A DNA stretch of 38,544 nucleotides. Source: Nitrosopumilus sp. BACL13 MAG-121220-bin23. GTDB lineage: Archaea > Thermoproteota > Nitrososphaeria > Nitrososphaerales > Nitrosopumilaceae. Below, piece by piece: positions 9,403-17,497 of the stretch (position 1 is its first letter; each line of letters begins with the position of its first letter). The translations under genes and the position numbers were made by a program. The notes beneath the pieces are model-generated. The model was not told the origin of the DNA. It was given only the letters and a program-made list of their open reading frames with translations, and made no database searches. The stretch covers positions 1 to 38,544 of the forward strand of contig LIAL01000002.1 in the NCBI GenBank assembly GCA_001437625.1, read 5' to 3'.

Positions 9403-10764
9403 TTAAATTGAATTTACTGAGATATTTTCAACTTTAATTGATGGAGTAATTGACGGCAACGATGCCCATTGAATAACTCTTCTTTGATCATTTCCAACAA
9501 CTGATATATTTTTTAATAATGTTGGAAGATTATGTACTATTCTTACTGATTTTCCAGGTCCCTTTATTTTTCCATTTTCAATTATTCTAATTCCACTTCT
9601 TGCAGTACATGAAAAATCCCCTTTGATTGGATTTACTGCATACGTATACCATAATCTTCCCACTAACAAACCATGTTTTGTATCTTTGATCATGTCTTCT
9701 TGAGATGTATTGCCTGGTGTAACTGTAAGATTATGTGGTGCAGAAATTGGAATTGGATCTGCACTTCTCCCCATTGGAGATCCAATTCGTATTGCATTGC
9801 CTGACGATTCTTTCTTACCTTCTTTGTAGCTATCATAACTGTTTGAAAAAATATTTTCAAAAATACCATTTTCAATTAATTTTATTTTTTTAGTTTTTAC
9901 TCCTTCATCATCTATTGATTTTGTTCCAATCCCTTCTGGTATGTGCGGATCATCTATTAAATTAAATTCTTCTACGGATATTCTATTTTTAAAATTATTT
10001 GAAAAACAACTTTTCTTTTCTGATAATGTTTTAAAATTAAAATTTGATGCTACTACAAATGATAGTAATTCTCCAACTGAATATGGATCAAAAATTATGG
10101 AATATTTATCTGAATTAATTTTTTGTGGATTAATTGATTCTACACACATCTTTTTTGCATCACGTCCTATTTGTTCTGGAGAAAATTTTGATAATGTTCT
10201 ACCGCATGCATGACCTATGCCTGATACTGGTAACATACTCTGTTCTGATTCGGCATTAATGATCCCTGAAATGTATGTGGATTCATGATTAAAATTTAAT
10301 CCCTTGGAATTACTTAACTCAAAATCTTCGTAAACTATGTTCAATGAACCTGTGATTGTATCTATTTTTTTATTTTCTGATGAGTTAATCATATTTTGAG
10401 CAATATCTGCTGCTTTTGAGCCTGAAATGTCCTTTAATTTTTGATCAAATGTTCCTTCTAACTGTGTAATCTCTTTTTTATTTGGTAAACCTCTCCAAAA
10501 TTCTCTTGATTTTAGTTTTAGAGTTATTTTCAATCCTTCATTGATTGAATCTGTTATTTTTTCTTTGTTGGTTGTTTGTATTGATGCAATTTTTTTCTGA
10601 TGAATTAATCTGATTCCATAATTTTCATCAAAATTTTGTTTAATTTCTACAATTTCTGAATCTGTGATTCTCACTGTCGTAATGTTTTTTTTAACAACAA
10701 CAACCTCACATTCATCTATCCCTATGTTGTTTGAATGAGTTAATGCCTTTTCTAAGGCTGACAA
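9403..10764 (-). CDS. pmbA: TldE/PmbA-family metalloprotease-related protein
   Basis: A 453-residue protein of the TldD/PmbA family. The N-terminal half shows the family's VRITDSEIVEIKQN and YGIRLIHQKKIA segments, and the C-terminal half contains DDEGVKTKKIKLIENG, a typical substrate-binding region. It lacks the HExxxH zinc motif of TldD, so it should be the PmbA (TldE) partner; no tldD is in the window. TldD/E complexes trim peptides. Start is a TTG that follows directly on the TAA stop of cofH, so the gene is translationally linked to the F420 genes. Why it pairs with cofGH is unknown. Confidence 0.82.
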   Translation of the reverse strand: MSALEKALTHSNNIGIDECEVVVVKKNITTVRITDSEIVEIKQNFDENYGIRLIHQKKIASIQTTNKEKITDSINEGLKITLKLKSREFWRGLPNKKEITQLEGTFDQKLKDISGSKAADIAQNMINSSENKKIDTITGSLNIVYEDFELSNSKGLNFNHESTYISGIINAESEQSMLPVSGIGHACGRTLSKFSPEQIGRDAKKMCVESINPQKINSDKYSIIFDPYSVGELLSFVVASNFNFKTLSEKKSCFSNNFKNRISVEEFNLIDDPHIPEGIGTKSIDDEGVKTKKIKLIENGIFENIFSNSYDSYKEGKKESSGNAIRIGSPMGRSADPIPISAPHNLTVTPGNTSQEDMIKDTKHGLLVGRLWYTYAVNPIKGDFSCTARSGIRIIENGKIKGPGKSVRIVHNLPTLLKNISVVGNDQRRVIQWASLPSITPSIKVENISVNSI

Positions 10765-12024
10765 TTATTTTTCTCTTGGATTCTTGTATCTAAATTCATT
10801 AATTTTAATTAATTCTGCATATGATCCGAATTGTGAATAATCTGTAATCTTGTCTAACCCTTCTTCAGACTCATTCCCTTCTTCAAACTTTTTTAATATT
10901 TTATATTGTGTATTTCTTTCAGCTGGAATTCTTCCTATTTCCCGTGCCATTCGTCTTATTTCTTTTGGTCTTATTAATTGCCCATACTCTGAACCTGCTG
11001 ATGTAGATATGCTCTCATTCATCAATGTTCCTCCAAAATCATTTGCTCCCCACATTAGTAATAATTGTGACATTTTTTGACCTTCTTTTACCCATGACAT
11101 TTGAATATTATCTATTGAATTATTGAACATAATTCTTGCAACTGCATGTGTAAGTAAAACATCATTCCCACTTCCGCCTTGCTGTATTCCTTCATGCAGT
11201 TGATGTTTGTACATCGGTGCTTCTGTATGGACAAAATTTAGTGGAACAAATTCCGTAAACCCCCCTGTTTCTTTTTGAATTTCTCTTAATTTTACAATGT
11301 GATTTACTCTTTGTTCCAGAGTTTCTAGATGACCAAACATCATAGTAGATGTTGTATTTATTCCAATTTTGTGGGCTCCCTTGATAACTTCTTCCCATTC
11401 TTTTACTGTAATTCTTCCTGGAGAAATTTTATCCCTTAATTTTTGGTCCAAAATTTCTGCTGACGTTCCTGGCAGTGTATCCACACCTGCTTCCTTCATT
11501 CTTTTTAAAAATTCTGTAATTGAAACATTTGATCTAGTTGCTCCGTAAAGAATTTCTTCAGGTGAAAATCCATGAATGTGAATATCTGGAATTTCTTTTT
11601 TAATTTCTCTACAAATATTTTCATACACGTCTCCTTCCATGTCTGGAGGTAATCCTGCTTGAATGCAAACTTCTGTGGCACCTAAACTATGAGCTTCTTT
11701 TGCTCTACGTACAATTTCTTCTGTTGGTAGGAAATATCCTTCTTCTTCTCTAAAATCTCTACTAAATGCACAAAATCCACATTGCTTAATACACACATTT
11801 GTAAAATTAATATTTCTATTAACTACATAAGATACTGTGTTTCCTACTCTCCTTTTTCGTAATTCATTTGCCACTAATCCTACTAGATGAAATTCAATTC
11901 CTTCTGTTTTGTATAATTCCAGTCCTTCTTTAGCAGATACCTCTTTTTCTGATAATGCTTTGTTTAAAATTTCTATTACTATTGGATCTGCATTTCTAAA
12001 TAGTGAATCTATGTTATTTGTCAT
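10765..12024 (-). CDS. cofH: Fo synthase subunit 2 (tyrosine 2-aminoisobutyrate-forming, CofH)
   Basis: A 419-residue radical SAM enzyme. The cluster motif C-IKQ-C-GF-C lies at residues 78-85 counted from ATG 12024. CofH joins the tyrosine-derived radical to 5-amino-6-ribitylamino-uracil, the first half of Fo (7,8-didemethyl-8-hydroxy-5-deazariboflavin) synthesis, which CofG finishes. Family residues such as TNVCIKQCGFCAF, GFSPEEI and TSTMMFGH are present. The start is set by an ATGA overlap with the stop of cofG (12021-12024); a TTG two codons earlier is less likely. Its 3' end touches the pmbA start. The paralogous deazaflavin/menaquinone enzyme MqnC is excluded mainly by the adjacent cofG. 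Confidence 0.92.
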   Translation of the reverse strand: MTNNIDSLFRNADPIVIEILNKALSEKEVSAKEGLELYKTEGIEFHLVGLVANELRKRRVGNTVSYVVNRNINFTNVCIKQCGFCAFSRDFREEEGYFLPTEEIVRRAKEAHSLGATEVCIQAGLPPDMEGDVYENICREIKKEIPDIHIHGFSPEEILYGATRSNVSITEFLKRMKEAGVDTLPGTSAEILDQKLRDKISPGRITVKEWEEVIKGAHKIGINTTSTMMFGHLETLEQRVNHIVKLREIQKETGGFTEFVPLNFVHTEAPMYKHQLHEGIQQGGSGNDVLLTHAVARIMFNNSIDNIQMSWVKEGQKMSQLLLMWGANDFGGTLMNESISTSAGSEYGQLIRPKEIRRMAREIGRIPAERNTQYKILKKFEEGNESEEGLDKITDYSQFGSYAELIKINEFRYKNPREK

Positions 12025-13190
12025 CTCCAATATTCCTCTTTTACGTACCCTTCTTCATTTTCAATCACTGCTATTTTATCTCTTAACTTTTTACTAATAA
12101 AAGAAAAGAATTCTGGGTATACTGGAAATCTACATTTTAGATCAAACCCTGCTTTTTTTGAATTTTCTTCTACTTTGTTAATTTCTGGCCAAGAGAATTC
12201 AGGATTCACAAAATCTGGTGTTAGTGGCGAAATTCCTCCCCAATCATTGATTCCTAGTTGTAAGAAACTTTGATATGATCTTGGAGATAGATTTGGTGGA
12301 ATTTGTATATTCATTTGTGGTATTATGATCCTTGTTAATGCTACAATTTTTTTAAAATATTCTTCATTTGCTGATGGTACATCTTTCATTATTGTATCTG
12401 GTTTTGGCTGAAAATTTTGTAAAATTACTTCTTGAATATTTTTATATTTTTCATGTAATCCTTTAATTGCTAATATTGAATCTATGATTTCTTCTGCTGT
12501 CTCACCAATTCCTACAAGAATCCCTGTGGTCATTGGAATTCCTAGTTTTCCTGAATTTTCTAAAATTTTTAATCTGGTTTGTGGCTTTTTACTTGCTGCC
12601 AAATAATGCGGCATTCCTTTTTTTGTCAATCTCTCACTGATATTTTCTAGCATAATTCCCATTGACACATTTGTTTTTTTGAGTTCTTTCATTTCTTCAA
12701 AGTTCAAATTTCCTGCATTTGTATGTGGAAACAATCCTAATTCTAATGCCATTTCTGATGAATGTACTAAATATTCTGAAGTTGACTTGAATCCATTTTC
12801 TTTAAGCCACTCTCGTGCTTCTGGATATTTTTGTTCTGGTTGTTCTCCTGTCACAAAAAGTGCTTCAACACATTTGTATTTTTTTGATAATTCCAACAAT
12901 TCTTTAATTTGTTGTTTTGACATTAACGACATTTTTTTCTCTCCTGGCTCTGCCTTGTATGTGCAATATGAACAAGTATCTTTACATAGATTAACAATGT
13001 TAAAAAATGCTTTTTTTGAAAATGTAACTGAATTATTTTTATTTTTTATTCTTAAATTTTGTGCAGTTAAAAATAGGTCATTTGAATTTTTTATTGAATT
13101 TTGATAAATATCTATAATTTCTTGACGAGTAACGGGTTTATTTTCTAAGACCTTATTTAGAACCTCAGATTCTAATATCAAATTAGTCAT
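12021..13190 (-). CDS. cofG: Fo synthase subunit 1 (CofG)
   Basis: A 389-residue radical SAM protein with the C69-KDT-C73-SY-C76 cluster motif, and family segments VEALFVTGEQPEQKYPEAR, GLFPHTNAGN and GGISPLTPDFVNPE. It cyclises the CofH product to Fo, the F420 chromophore. It overlaps cofH by four bases (ATGA) and leads the cofG-cofH-pmbA run. A short A/T-rich stretch upstream (13191-13236) separates it from the HtrA gene, whose direction is the same, so it may have its own promoter. Strong assignment because cofG and cofH occur together. Confidence 0.94.
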   Translation of the reverse strand: MTNLILESEVLNKVLENKPVTRQEIIDIYQNSIKNSNDLFLTAQNLRIKNKNNSVTFSKKAFFNIVNLCKDTCSYCTYKAEPGEKKMSLMSKQQIKELLELSKKYKCVEALFVTGEQPEQKYPEAREWLKENGFKSTSEYLVHSSEMALELGLFPHTNAGNLNFEEMKELKKTNVSMGIMLENISERLTKKGMPHYLAASKKPQTRLKILENSGKLGIPMTTGILVGIGETAEEIIDSILAIKGLHEKYKNIQEVILQNFQPKPDTIMKDVPSANEEYFKKIVALTRIIIPQMNIQIPPNLSPRSYQSFLQLGINDWGGISPLTPDFVNPEFSWPEINKVEENSKKAGFDLKCRFPVYPEFFSFISKKLRDKIAVIENEEGYVKEEYWR

Positions 13191-13236
13191 TAAAATAATT
13201 TTTTAGTGTATGTATTTATGCTTGTATCTATTTTTT

Positions 13237-14397
13237 TTATTGATTTGGTCTTTCTTGAAGTATAATTGTAACGTTTGTTGTTCTACTGTCTCTTAAAACC
13301 TCTAAAACCATTTCATCCCCCACTGCTTTTTCTCTTTGAAGATGTATCAATATGTCATCTATTTTTCTAACATCTATTCCGTCTACTGAGACAATCACAT
13401 CTCCTCCAATGGAATACTCCCTCCCTTCTACTTTTATCGTTTTATTTGATCCGATTAAACCTGCATCTGATGCTGGACTTTTTTCTACTACTGTAATAAT
13501 TAAAAATCCTAATGTGTTCTCTAATCCTATTACGTGTGCCATCTCCAGATCAATATCTGTCCCTGAAATTCCAATCCAAGGATGCTTGTACTCTCCATCT
13601 CTGATCAAAGTCGGTACAATTTTTACAACTGTTTGTGATGGTATTGCAAATCCCACTCCTGTAAATTCACCTGTTGATGATTGTATCGCTGTATTAATTC
13701 CTACAATCTCTCCTCTCATATTCAATAACGGTCCTCCTGAATTTCCTGGATTAATCGCTGCATCTGTTTGAATTACATCTGGAATCGAATATCCTGAATT
13801 TGATGGAAGTAGTCTCCCCATTTGACTAATAATTCCTGATGTCATAGAACCTGATAATCCAAATGGATTACCAATTGCAGTTATTGGTTCTCCTACTTGT
13901 AGATTAGATGAATCTCCAAGTGACAATGGATGTAATAATTTTAAATCTGCGTTAACTTTGATTACTCCAATATCTGTATATTCATCAATTCCTACAATCT
14001 CTGCATTGTATGATCTACCATCTAAAAATGTAACAACTGTTTTTGTTGCATCCTTGATTACATGTGCATTTGTAATTATGTGTCCTTGATTATCAAATAC
14101 AAACCCTGAACCTACTCCCCCACCACTTTCATTTTCTGTTTGATTTCTTTGTATGTTAACTCTGACCACTCCTGGTTCAGCTTTTTCAAAAATTTCAATT
14201 AATGACAATGCTTTTGGTTTTGTTAAAATTATATTATTAATTTCATTTATCTGATCTTGTATTTTTATTTCATTTTCATTTATCTGCTCTTGCATCTGTC
14301 TTGTCGTTTCATCTGATATCATGAATAGTGCCAAAAATATGATGAATACGCTTACACTTCCTACTACTGTGCCAACAATTATGCCTGATTTATCCAT
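13237..14397 (-). CDS. HtrA/DegP-like serine protease, membrane-anchored
   Basis: A 386-residue S1C-family protease. Residues 6-27 form one transmembrane or uncleaved signal anchor, followed by a Gln/Glu-rich coiled stretch (about 30-58), a trypsin-like domain (about 62-265) and one PDZ domain (about 275-383). The catalytic triad is intact: His112 in TNAHV, Asp142 in YTDIGV and Ser220 in PGNSGGP. It should act on the outer face of the membrane as a quality-control protease/chaperone. It lies 46 bases downstream of the glycosyltransferase gene on the same strand. Confidence 0.93.
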   Translation of the reverse strand: MDKSGIIVGTVVGSVSVFIIFLALFMISDETTRQMQEQINENEIKIQDQINEINNIILTKPKALSLIEIFEKAEPGVVRVNIQRNQTENESGGGVGSGFVFDNQGHIITNAHVIKDATKTVVTFLDGRSYNAEIVGIDEYTDIGVIKVNADLKLLHPLSLGDSSNLQVGEPITAIGNPFGLSGSMTSGIISQMGRLLPSNSGYSIPDVIQTDAAINPGNSGGPLLNMRGEIVGINTAIQSSTGEFTGVGFAIPSQTVVKIVPTLIRDGEYKHPWIGISGTDIDLEMAHVIGLENTLGFLIITVVEKSPASDAGLIGSNKTIKVEGREYSIGGDVIVSVDGIDVRKIDDILIHLQREKAVGDEMVLEVLRDSRTTNVTIILQERPNQ

Positions 14398-14443
14398 GAG
14401 ATCGTTATTTTCTTATTTCTATCTAAAAGTATTGCTGCGTTTA

Positions 14444-15652
14444 CTATATGCTGAGAGAACTATGTGTATGATCTTTCAATGAATAACTTCTTCCTCTCCA
14501 TGATACTGATGATGTCCCTTTAGCTTGAATCAGCCCTGCAAGAAACCCTAAACTTACTACTAATCCTCCCAGTGGTGCACATATGGCATGAATGAGTTTT
14601 AATTTTAATCCCATTTTTACTTCAATCACAGCTCCTGTGTAAATTAACCCTGATGCAACTGCTGCTGAAACATATAGTATTTTTGTTGGAAATGACTCTA
14701 TTGGAATAAAATTTGTAATTGCAAATACTGGAAATGGGATAAATAATAAAAATAGCACTGCAAAAAAACTCCCAATAGCAATTTTTTCACTTTGCAAATA
14801 AAGTGGAATCATTAATCTTTTTAATGCATGCCATAGTGTACTTGAGTCTCTTGCCCATACTGCATCTATGAGATGGTCTCCACGAACAATTCTCATTTTA
14901 TGTCCTGATTCTTTTACTTTTTTACCTAAGGCCCCATCTTCAATTATTTCATGTTTAACTCCCTCATGCATTCCTACTTGTTCATATGTTTTTTTTGTAA
15001 TGATGAAAAAACTTCCAAAAAAGTAGGCTGCTTTCTTCTTTGGATTGTTTACGTTAATTGCTGAAAATCTTGTATGCAAAAATGTGGATATCATTGGAAG
15101 TGACACTTTGGTTAAGAAATCAAATGTAAGTAATCTTGGAATTGCTGACAATGCATCTAATTTTAAACTAAGTAGATGTGAAACCGATAATGAAATTACT
15201 TGTTTTGAATGCTTTGTGTCTGCATCTGTAAATAGAAGTAATTCTCCTGTTGCATGCCTATATCCTTCCATACATGCCCAATTCTTACCCATCCACCCTT
15301 CTGGTTTTGAATTTGCTGAAACATGTATAATTTTAGAATTTTTCTTTACATACTCTGCAATTATTTTTCCTGTTGAATCTTCTGATGAATCATCAATTAC
15401 TATGATCTCATAATTTTGATAATCCTGATCAATTAAAGAATCTAAACATTTTTCTAAATATTTTTCTTCATTTCTTGCAGGAAGAATAATTGAAACTTTA
15501 GGTGTTAAATTATTTGTATTTTCAAATTTATCCAAGTACGGTGTTAATGTGAATGTTTCAATCATTGATTTAATTAGATATACCCATGCTCCACAAATTC
15601 CAATTAAAATTGCTGTAACTGCGTAAATAATTATCTCTATAATTAATTCCAT
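14444..15652 (-). CDS. Family 2 glycosyltransferase, membrane-bound
   Basis: A 402-residue protein with an N-terminal hydrophobic helix (about 3-28), a GT-A domain and three or four C-terminal membrane helices (about 295-380). GT2 signatures are VSIILPARNEE (53-63), VIDDSSEDSTG (85-95), the metal-binding DAD at 143-145 and an IIEDGALGKKVKESGH segment near residue 235. The arrangement resembles the lipid- or carotenoid-type glucosyltransferases (CrtQ-like) of the GT2 family, but the acceptor cannot be known from sequence. Its start is four bases after the SRPBCC stop, so the two are co-transcribed. Confidence 0.85.
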   Translation of the reverse strand: MELIIEIIIYAVTAILIGICGAWVYLIKSMIETFTLTPYLDKFENTNNLTPKVSIILPARNEEKYLEKCLDSLIDQDYQNYEIIVIDDSSEDSTGKIIAEYVKKNSKIIHVSANSKPEGWMGKNWACMEGYRHATGELLLFTDADTKHSKQVISLSVSHLLSLKLDALSAIPRLLTFDFLTKVSLPMISTFLHTRFSAINVNNPKKKAAYFFGSFFIITKKTYEQVGMHEGVKHEIIEDGALGKKVKESGHKMRIVRGDHLIDAVWARDSSTLWHALKRLMIPLYLQSEKIAIGSFFAVLFLLFIPFPVFAITNFIPIESFPTKILYVSAAVASGLIYTGAVIEVKMGLKLKLIHAICAPLGGLVVSLGFLAGLIQAKGTSSVSWRGRSYSLKDHTHSSLSI

Positions 15653-15655
15653 GAT

Positions 15656-16072
15656 TTATTTCTCGATTTCTTCCTTAATGCTCTTCATCGCTTGTTCTGT
15701 TCCGCTTTTAATATGATTTTTTATTACTGCTGTAAACATATTCATCATTCCTGATAATTTAATATCCCATTTTGTTTCTAAAATTACAGTATTATTTTTA
15801 GGAATTAGTGTGATGATTTTTGTTCCATCTAGTATTCCTTGTGTGAATGTTGCTTTGATTTCTTCTTTATGTTTTAATTGAATTTCTTGTAGGCATTTTT
15901 GATCTCTGAATGCTATTGTAATCTCTCTTTTAATGATATTTCCTTCTTTTGATAATGTCTTTACTTCTTTGGTGCCTTTCCAAAACCTTGGTTCATTGTC
16001 TATATCTGAAATAACTTCCCATACTTTCTCTAATGTGGAATTAATTTCTGCTTGAACCACAATTATTGTCAT
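15656..16072 (-). CDS. SRPBCC (START/Bet v1-like) ligand-binding protein
   Basis: A 138-residue protein with the SRPBCC fold pattern: an opening strand VVQAEINSTLEKVWEVISDID, then a helix, a WKGTKEVKTLSKEG turn, alternating beta strands and a long C-terminal helix (about 112-136). Family proteins bind hydrophobic ligands in a helix-grip cavity. The gene is 31 bases after a 31-codon ORF and directly upstream of the GT2 gene, so a lipid or isoprenoid ligand is a reasonable but unproven guess. A TATA-like AATATATTTG sits about 30 bases before the ATG. Confidence 0.78.
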   Translation of the reverse strand: MTIIVVQAEINSTLEKVWEVISDIDNEPRFWKGTKEVKTLSKEGNIIKREITIAFRDQKCLQEIQLKHKEEIKATFTQGILDGTKIITLIPKNNTVILETKWDIKLSGMMNMFTAVIKNHIKSGTEQAMKSIKEEIEK

Positions 16073-16103
16073 CTTTAGTTAAATTCATTTTGTATCAAAT
16101 ATA

Positions 16104-16199
16104 TTAGATTCCACCAGCTTTTGATTCAGACTGTGGTGGGCCAATGCCTAAAATCCAGAACATTAACTCCGGTTCTAATGGCCTTGACCATTCTTCCAT
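16104..16199 (-). CDS. 31-residue small protein, unrecognised
   Basis: ATG at 16199 opens a clean 31-codon frame: MEEWSRPLEPELMFWILGIG, then a Pro-Pro and a GlyGlyIle end, stop TAA at 16104. It is visibly less AT-rich than its surroundings and has two Trp and four Pro, unlike random AT-rich frames. The gap 16073-16243 is otherwise unexplained, and the frame is followed by SRPBCC and GT2 genes on the same strand. I do not recognise the protein. An alternative is a structured RNA, because the stretch also contains short complementary arms (CCACC with GGTGG, AGAAC with GTTCT). Confidence 0.45.
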   Translation of the reverse strand: MEEWSRPLEPELMFWILGIGPPQSESKAGGI

Positions 16200-16243
16200 C
16201 ACAGTCCCTTAAAATTTAAAAGAACACCCATTTTACTTTCTAT

Positions 16244-16441
16244 ATGCCCAAAATTGAAACTTTTGACGCTAGCACTTTTTGGAAGGATGCTTATGCGCAC
16301 CAACGTGGCAAATTGTTAAAAAAAGTCAGTGTCCCTGATGATCAAATTATTGAAATGGTTAACAAAAAATATGTGGAATTACCAGCTGCTTTAAAATATG
16401 ATATTGAAACTAGTGGAATTACAAAAAAAGACTTACAATAA
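16244..16441 (+). CDS. Small conserved-looking protein, unknown function
   Basis: A 65-residue, soluble, basic protein starting MPKIETFDASTFWKDAYAHQ with mixed helices and no cysteine or membrane segment. I do not recognise a domain. It starts about 26 bases after an A/T-rich TTTAAAA box (16215-16221), matching a leaderless promoter, and lies 37 bases before the MetRS beta-like gene on the same strand; an operon with a tRNA-binding protein is the only functional hint. Confidence 0.7.
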   Translation: MPKIETFDASTFWKDAYAHQRGKLLKKVSVPDDQIIEMVNKKYVELPAALKYDIETSGITKKDLQ

Positions 16442-16478
16442 TGCAAATTGATTTTAAACCGATAAATTTGGATATGTT

Positions 16479-16808
16479 ATGACCACTGTTTCATATGATG
16501 ACTTTGCAAAATTAGATCTTAGAGTTGCAAAAATTATTGCAACTGAATCTATTGAGGGTAAATCTAGAATTATTAAAGGTAGAATTGATTTGGGCGGAGA
16601 TGATCAAAGGGATGTAATCATCGGAGGTGCTCAATACTTTGAACCTGAAGATATCATTGGAAAAACTGTAATTGTTCTTGCAAACTTGGAGCCAAAAACT
16701 ATGGCTGGTGTTGAATCAAATGCCATGTTACTAGCTGCAGATGTGGATGATAAACCATATTGGTTAACTGTCACTGAAGATGTTGCATTGGGAAGCCCAA
16801 TCAAATAA
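16479..16808 (+). CDS. metG: MetRS beta-like tRNA-binding protein (EMAP-II/Arc1p-like OB fold)
   Basis: A 109-residue single-domain protein matching the stand-alone methionyl-tRNA synthetase beta subunit. It starts YDDFAKLDLRVAKIIATESI, continues with a DLGGDDQRDVIIGGAQYFEPEDIIGKTV-type middle and ends SNAMLLAAD followed by the tail, all typical of the EMAP-II/Trbp111 OB fold that grips tRNA elbow regions. The catalytic MetRS subunit is not in the window. Symbol metG is used in the sense of the beta subunit only. A TTTTAAACC box about 25 bases upstream could start its own transcript; otherwise it follows the 65-aa gene. Confidence 0.88.
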   Translation: MTTVSYDDFAKLDLRVAKIIATESIEGKSRIIKGRIDLGGDDQRDVIIGGAQYFEPEDIIGKTVIVLANLEPKTMAGVESNAMLLAADVDDKPYWLTVTEDVALGSPIK

Positions 16809-16813
16809 ACTAA

Positions 16814-16834
16814 TTTTTTTATAAATATTTTTTT
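16814..16834 (+). terminator. T-rich terminator after MetRS beta-like gene
   Basis: Two runs of seven T (16814-16820 and 16828-16834) within 30 bases after the stop codon, in the 28-base gap to the convergent tbp gene. Archaeal RNA polymerase terminates at oligo-T without needing a hairpin, so this fits a plus-strand terminator. Confidence 0.5.
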
Positions 16835-16836
16835 AG

Positions 16837-17397
16837 TTAATCGTAAACCATCAAATCTTTTTCTTCTAACAATGAATGAACATTGTTTACAGATCTGTAT
16901 ACTTCAGTTTCAAGTTTAGCGCCAACACAAACCAATTTTCCTGATGCAAAAATCAAAATAACTGTTTTTGGATCAAGCATTCTGTGAATCAAACCTGGAA
17001 ATTGTTCTGGCTCGTACATGCTTCTTGGTAGTGTTCTTGCAGCTTGCTCTAGGTTGACTTTGCCACCAAGATTGATTGAAGATACAATATTTTGAATTGT
17101 TACTACTGCATCTTTTTTTACTTTAATTCCTCCTTTTCGAAGTTGTTGAACTACTGTTTTGACTGCTTTTTTTGCCAAATCTTCTGATTTAGAACCTGTG
17201 CATACCATTTTTCCTGAACTAAAAATCAAGGTTGCACTTTTTGGAACTTTTAATCTAAAAACTAGACCTGGAAATACGTCTGGATGATATTCTACGTCTG
17301 GAAATTTTCTTGTAATGTCGTTTAAATCCATTTTTTGATCTACTGATGCTGAGGCTACTACGTTAACTATGCTTATCATTGGTTTTGTTTGTGGCAT
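16837..17397 (-). CDS. tbp: TATA-box binding protein (TBP)
   Basis: A 186-residue archaeal TBP made of two repeats of about 90 residues. Each repeat has the strand-turn-helix plan: NVVASASVDQKMDLNDIT and NIVSSINLGGKVNLEQAA open the halves, and FPGLVFRL / FPGLIHRM, ATLIFSSGKMVCTGSK / TVILIFASGKLVCVGAK close them. Conserved Phe pairs used for DNA intercalation are present. It recognises TATA boxes with TFB to start transcription. Its own promoter holds a textbook TATA box centred about 26 bases before the ATG, implying a leaderless message. Confidence 0.97.
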   Translation of the reverse strand: MPQTKPMISIVNVVASASVDQKMDLNDITRKFPDVEYHPDVFPGLVFRLKVPKSATLIFSSGKMVCTGSKSEDLAKKAVKTVVQQLRKGGIKVKKDAVVTIQNIVSSINLGGKVNLEQAARTLPRSMYEPEQFPGLIHRMLDPKTVILIFASGKLVCVGAKLETEVYRSVNNVHSLLEEKDLMVYD

Positions 17398-17418
17398 GTG
17401 CAGTTTTTTTTATTCTAC

Positions 17419-17426
17419 TATATAAA
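17419..17426 (-). promoter_or_regulatory. TATA box of tbp
   Basis: On the minus strand this reads TTTATATA, preceded by TCCT, with centre about 26 bases upstream of the tbp ATG at 17397. This spacing places the transcription start at or next to the start codon. Seen directly; function follows the archaeal promoter rule. Confidence 0.7.
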
Positions 17427-17497
17427 AGGATAATATATTGACTATTTTTCATTTTTTCATTTTTTTGACGAATCATTTAATTTAGATTTGAAAATAT

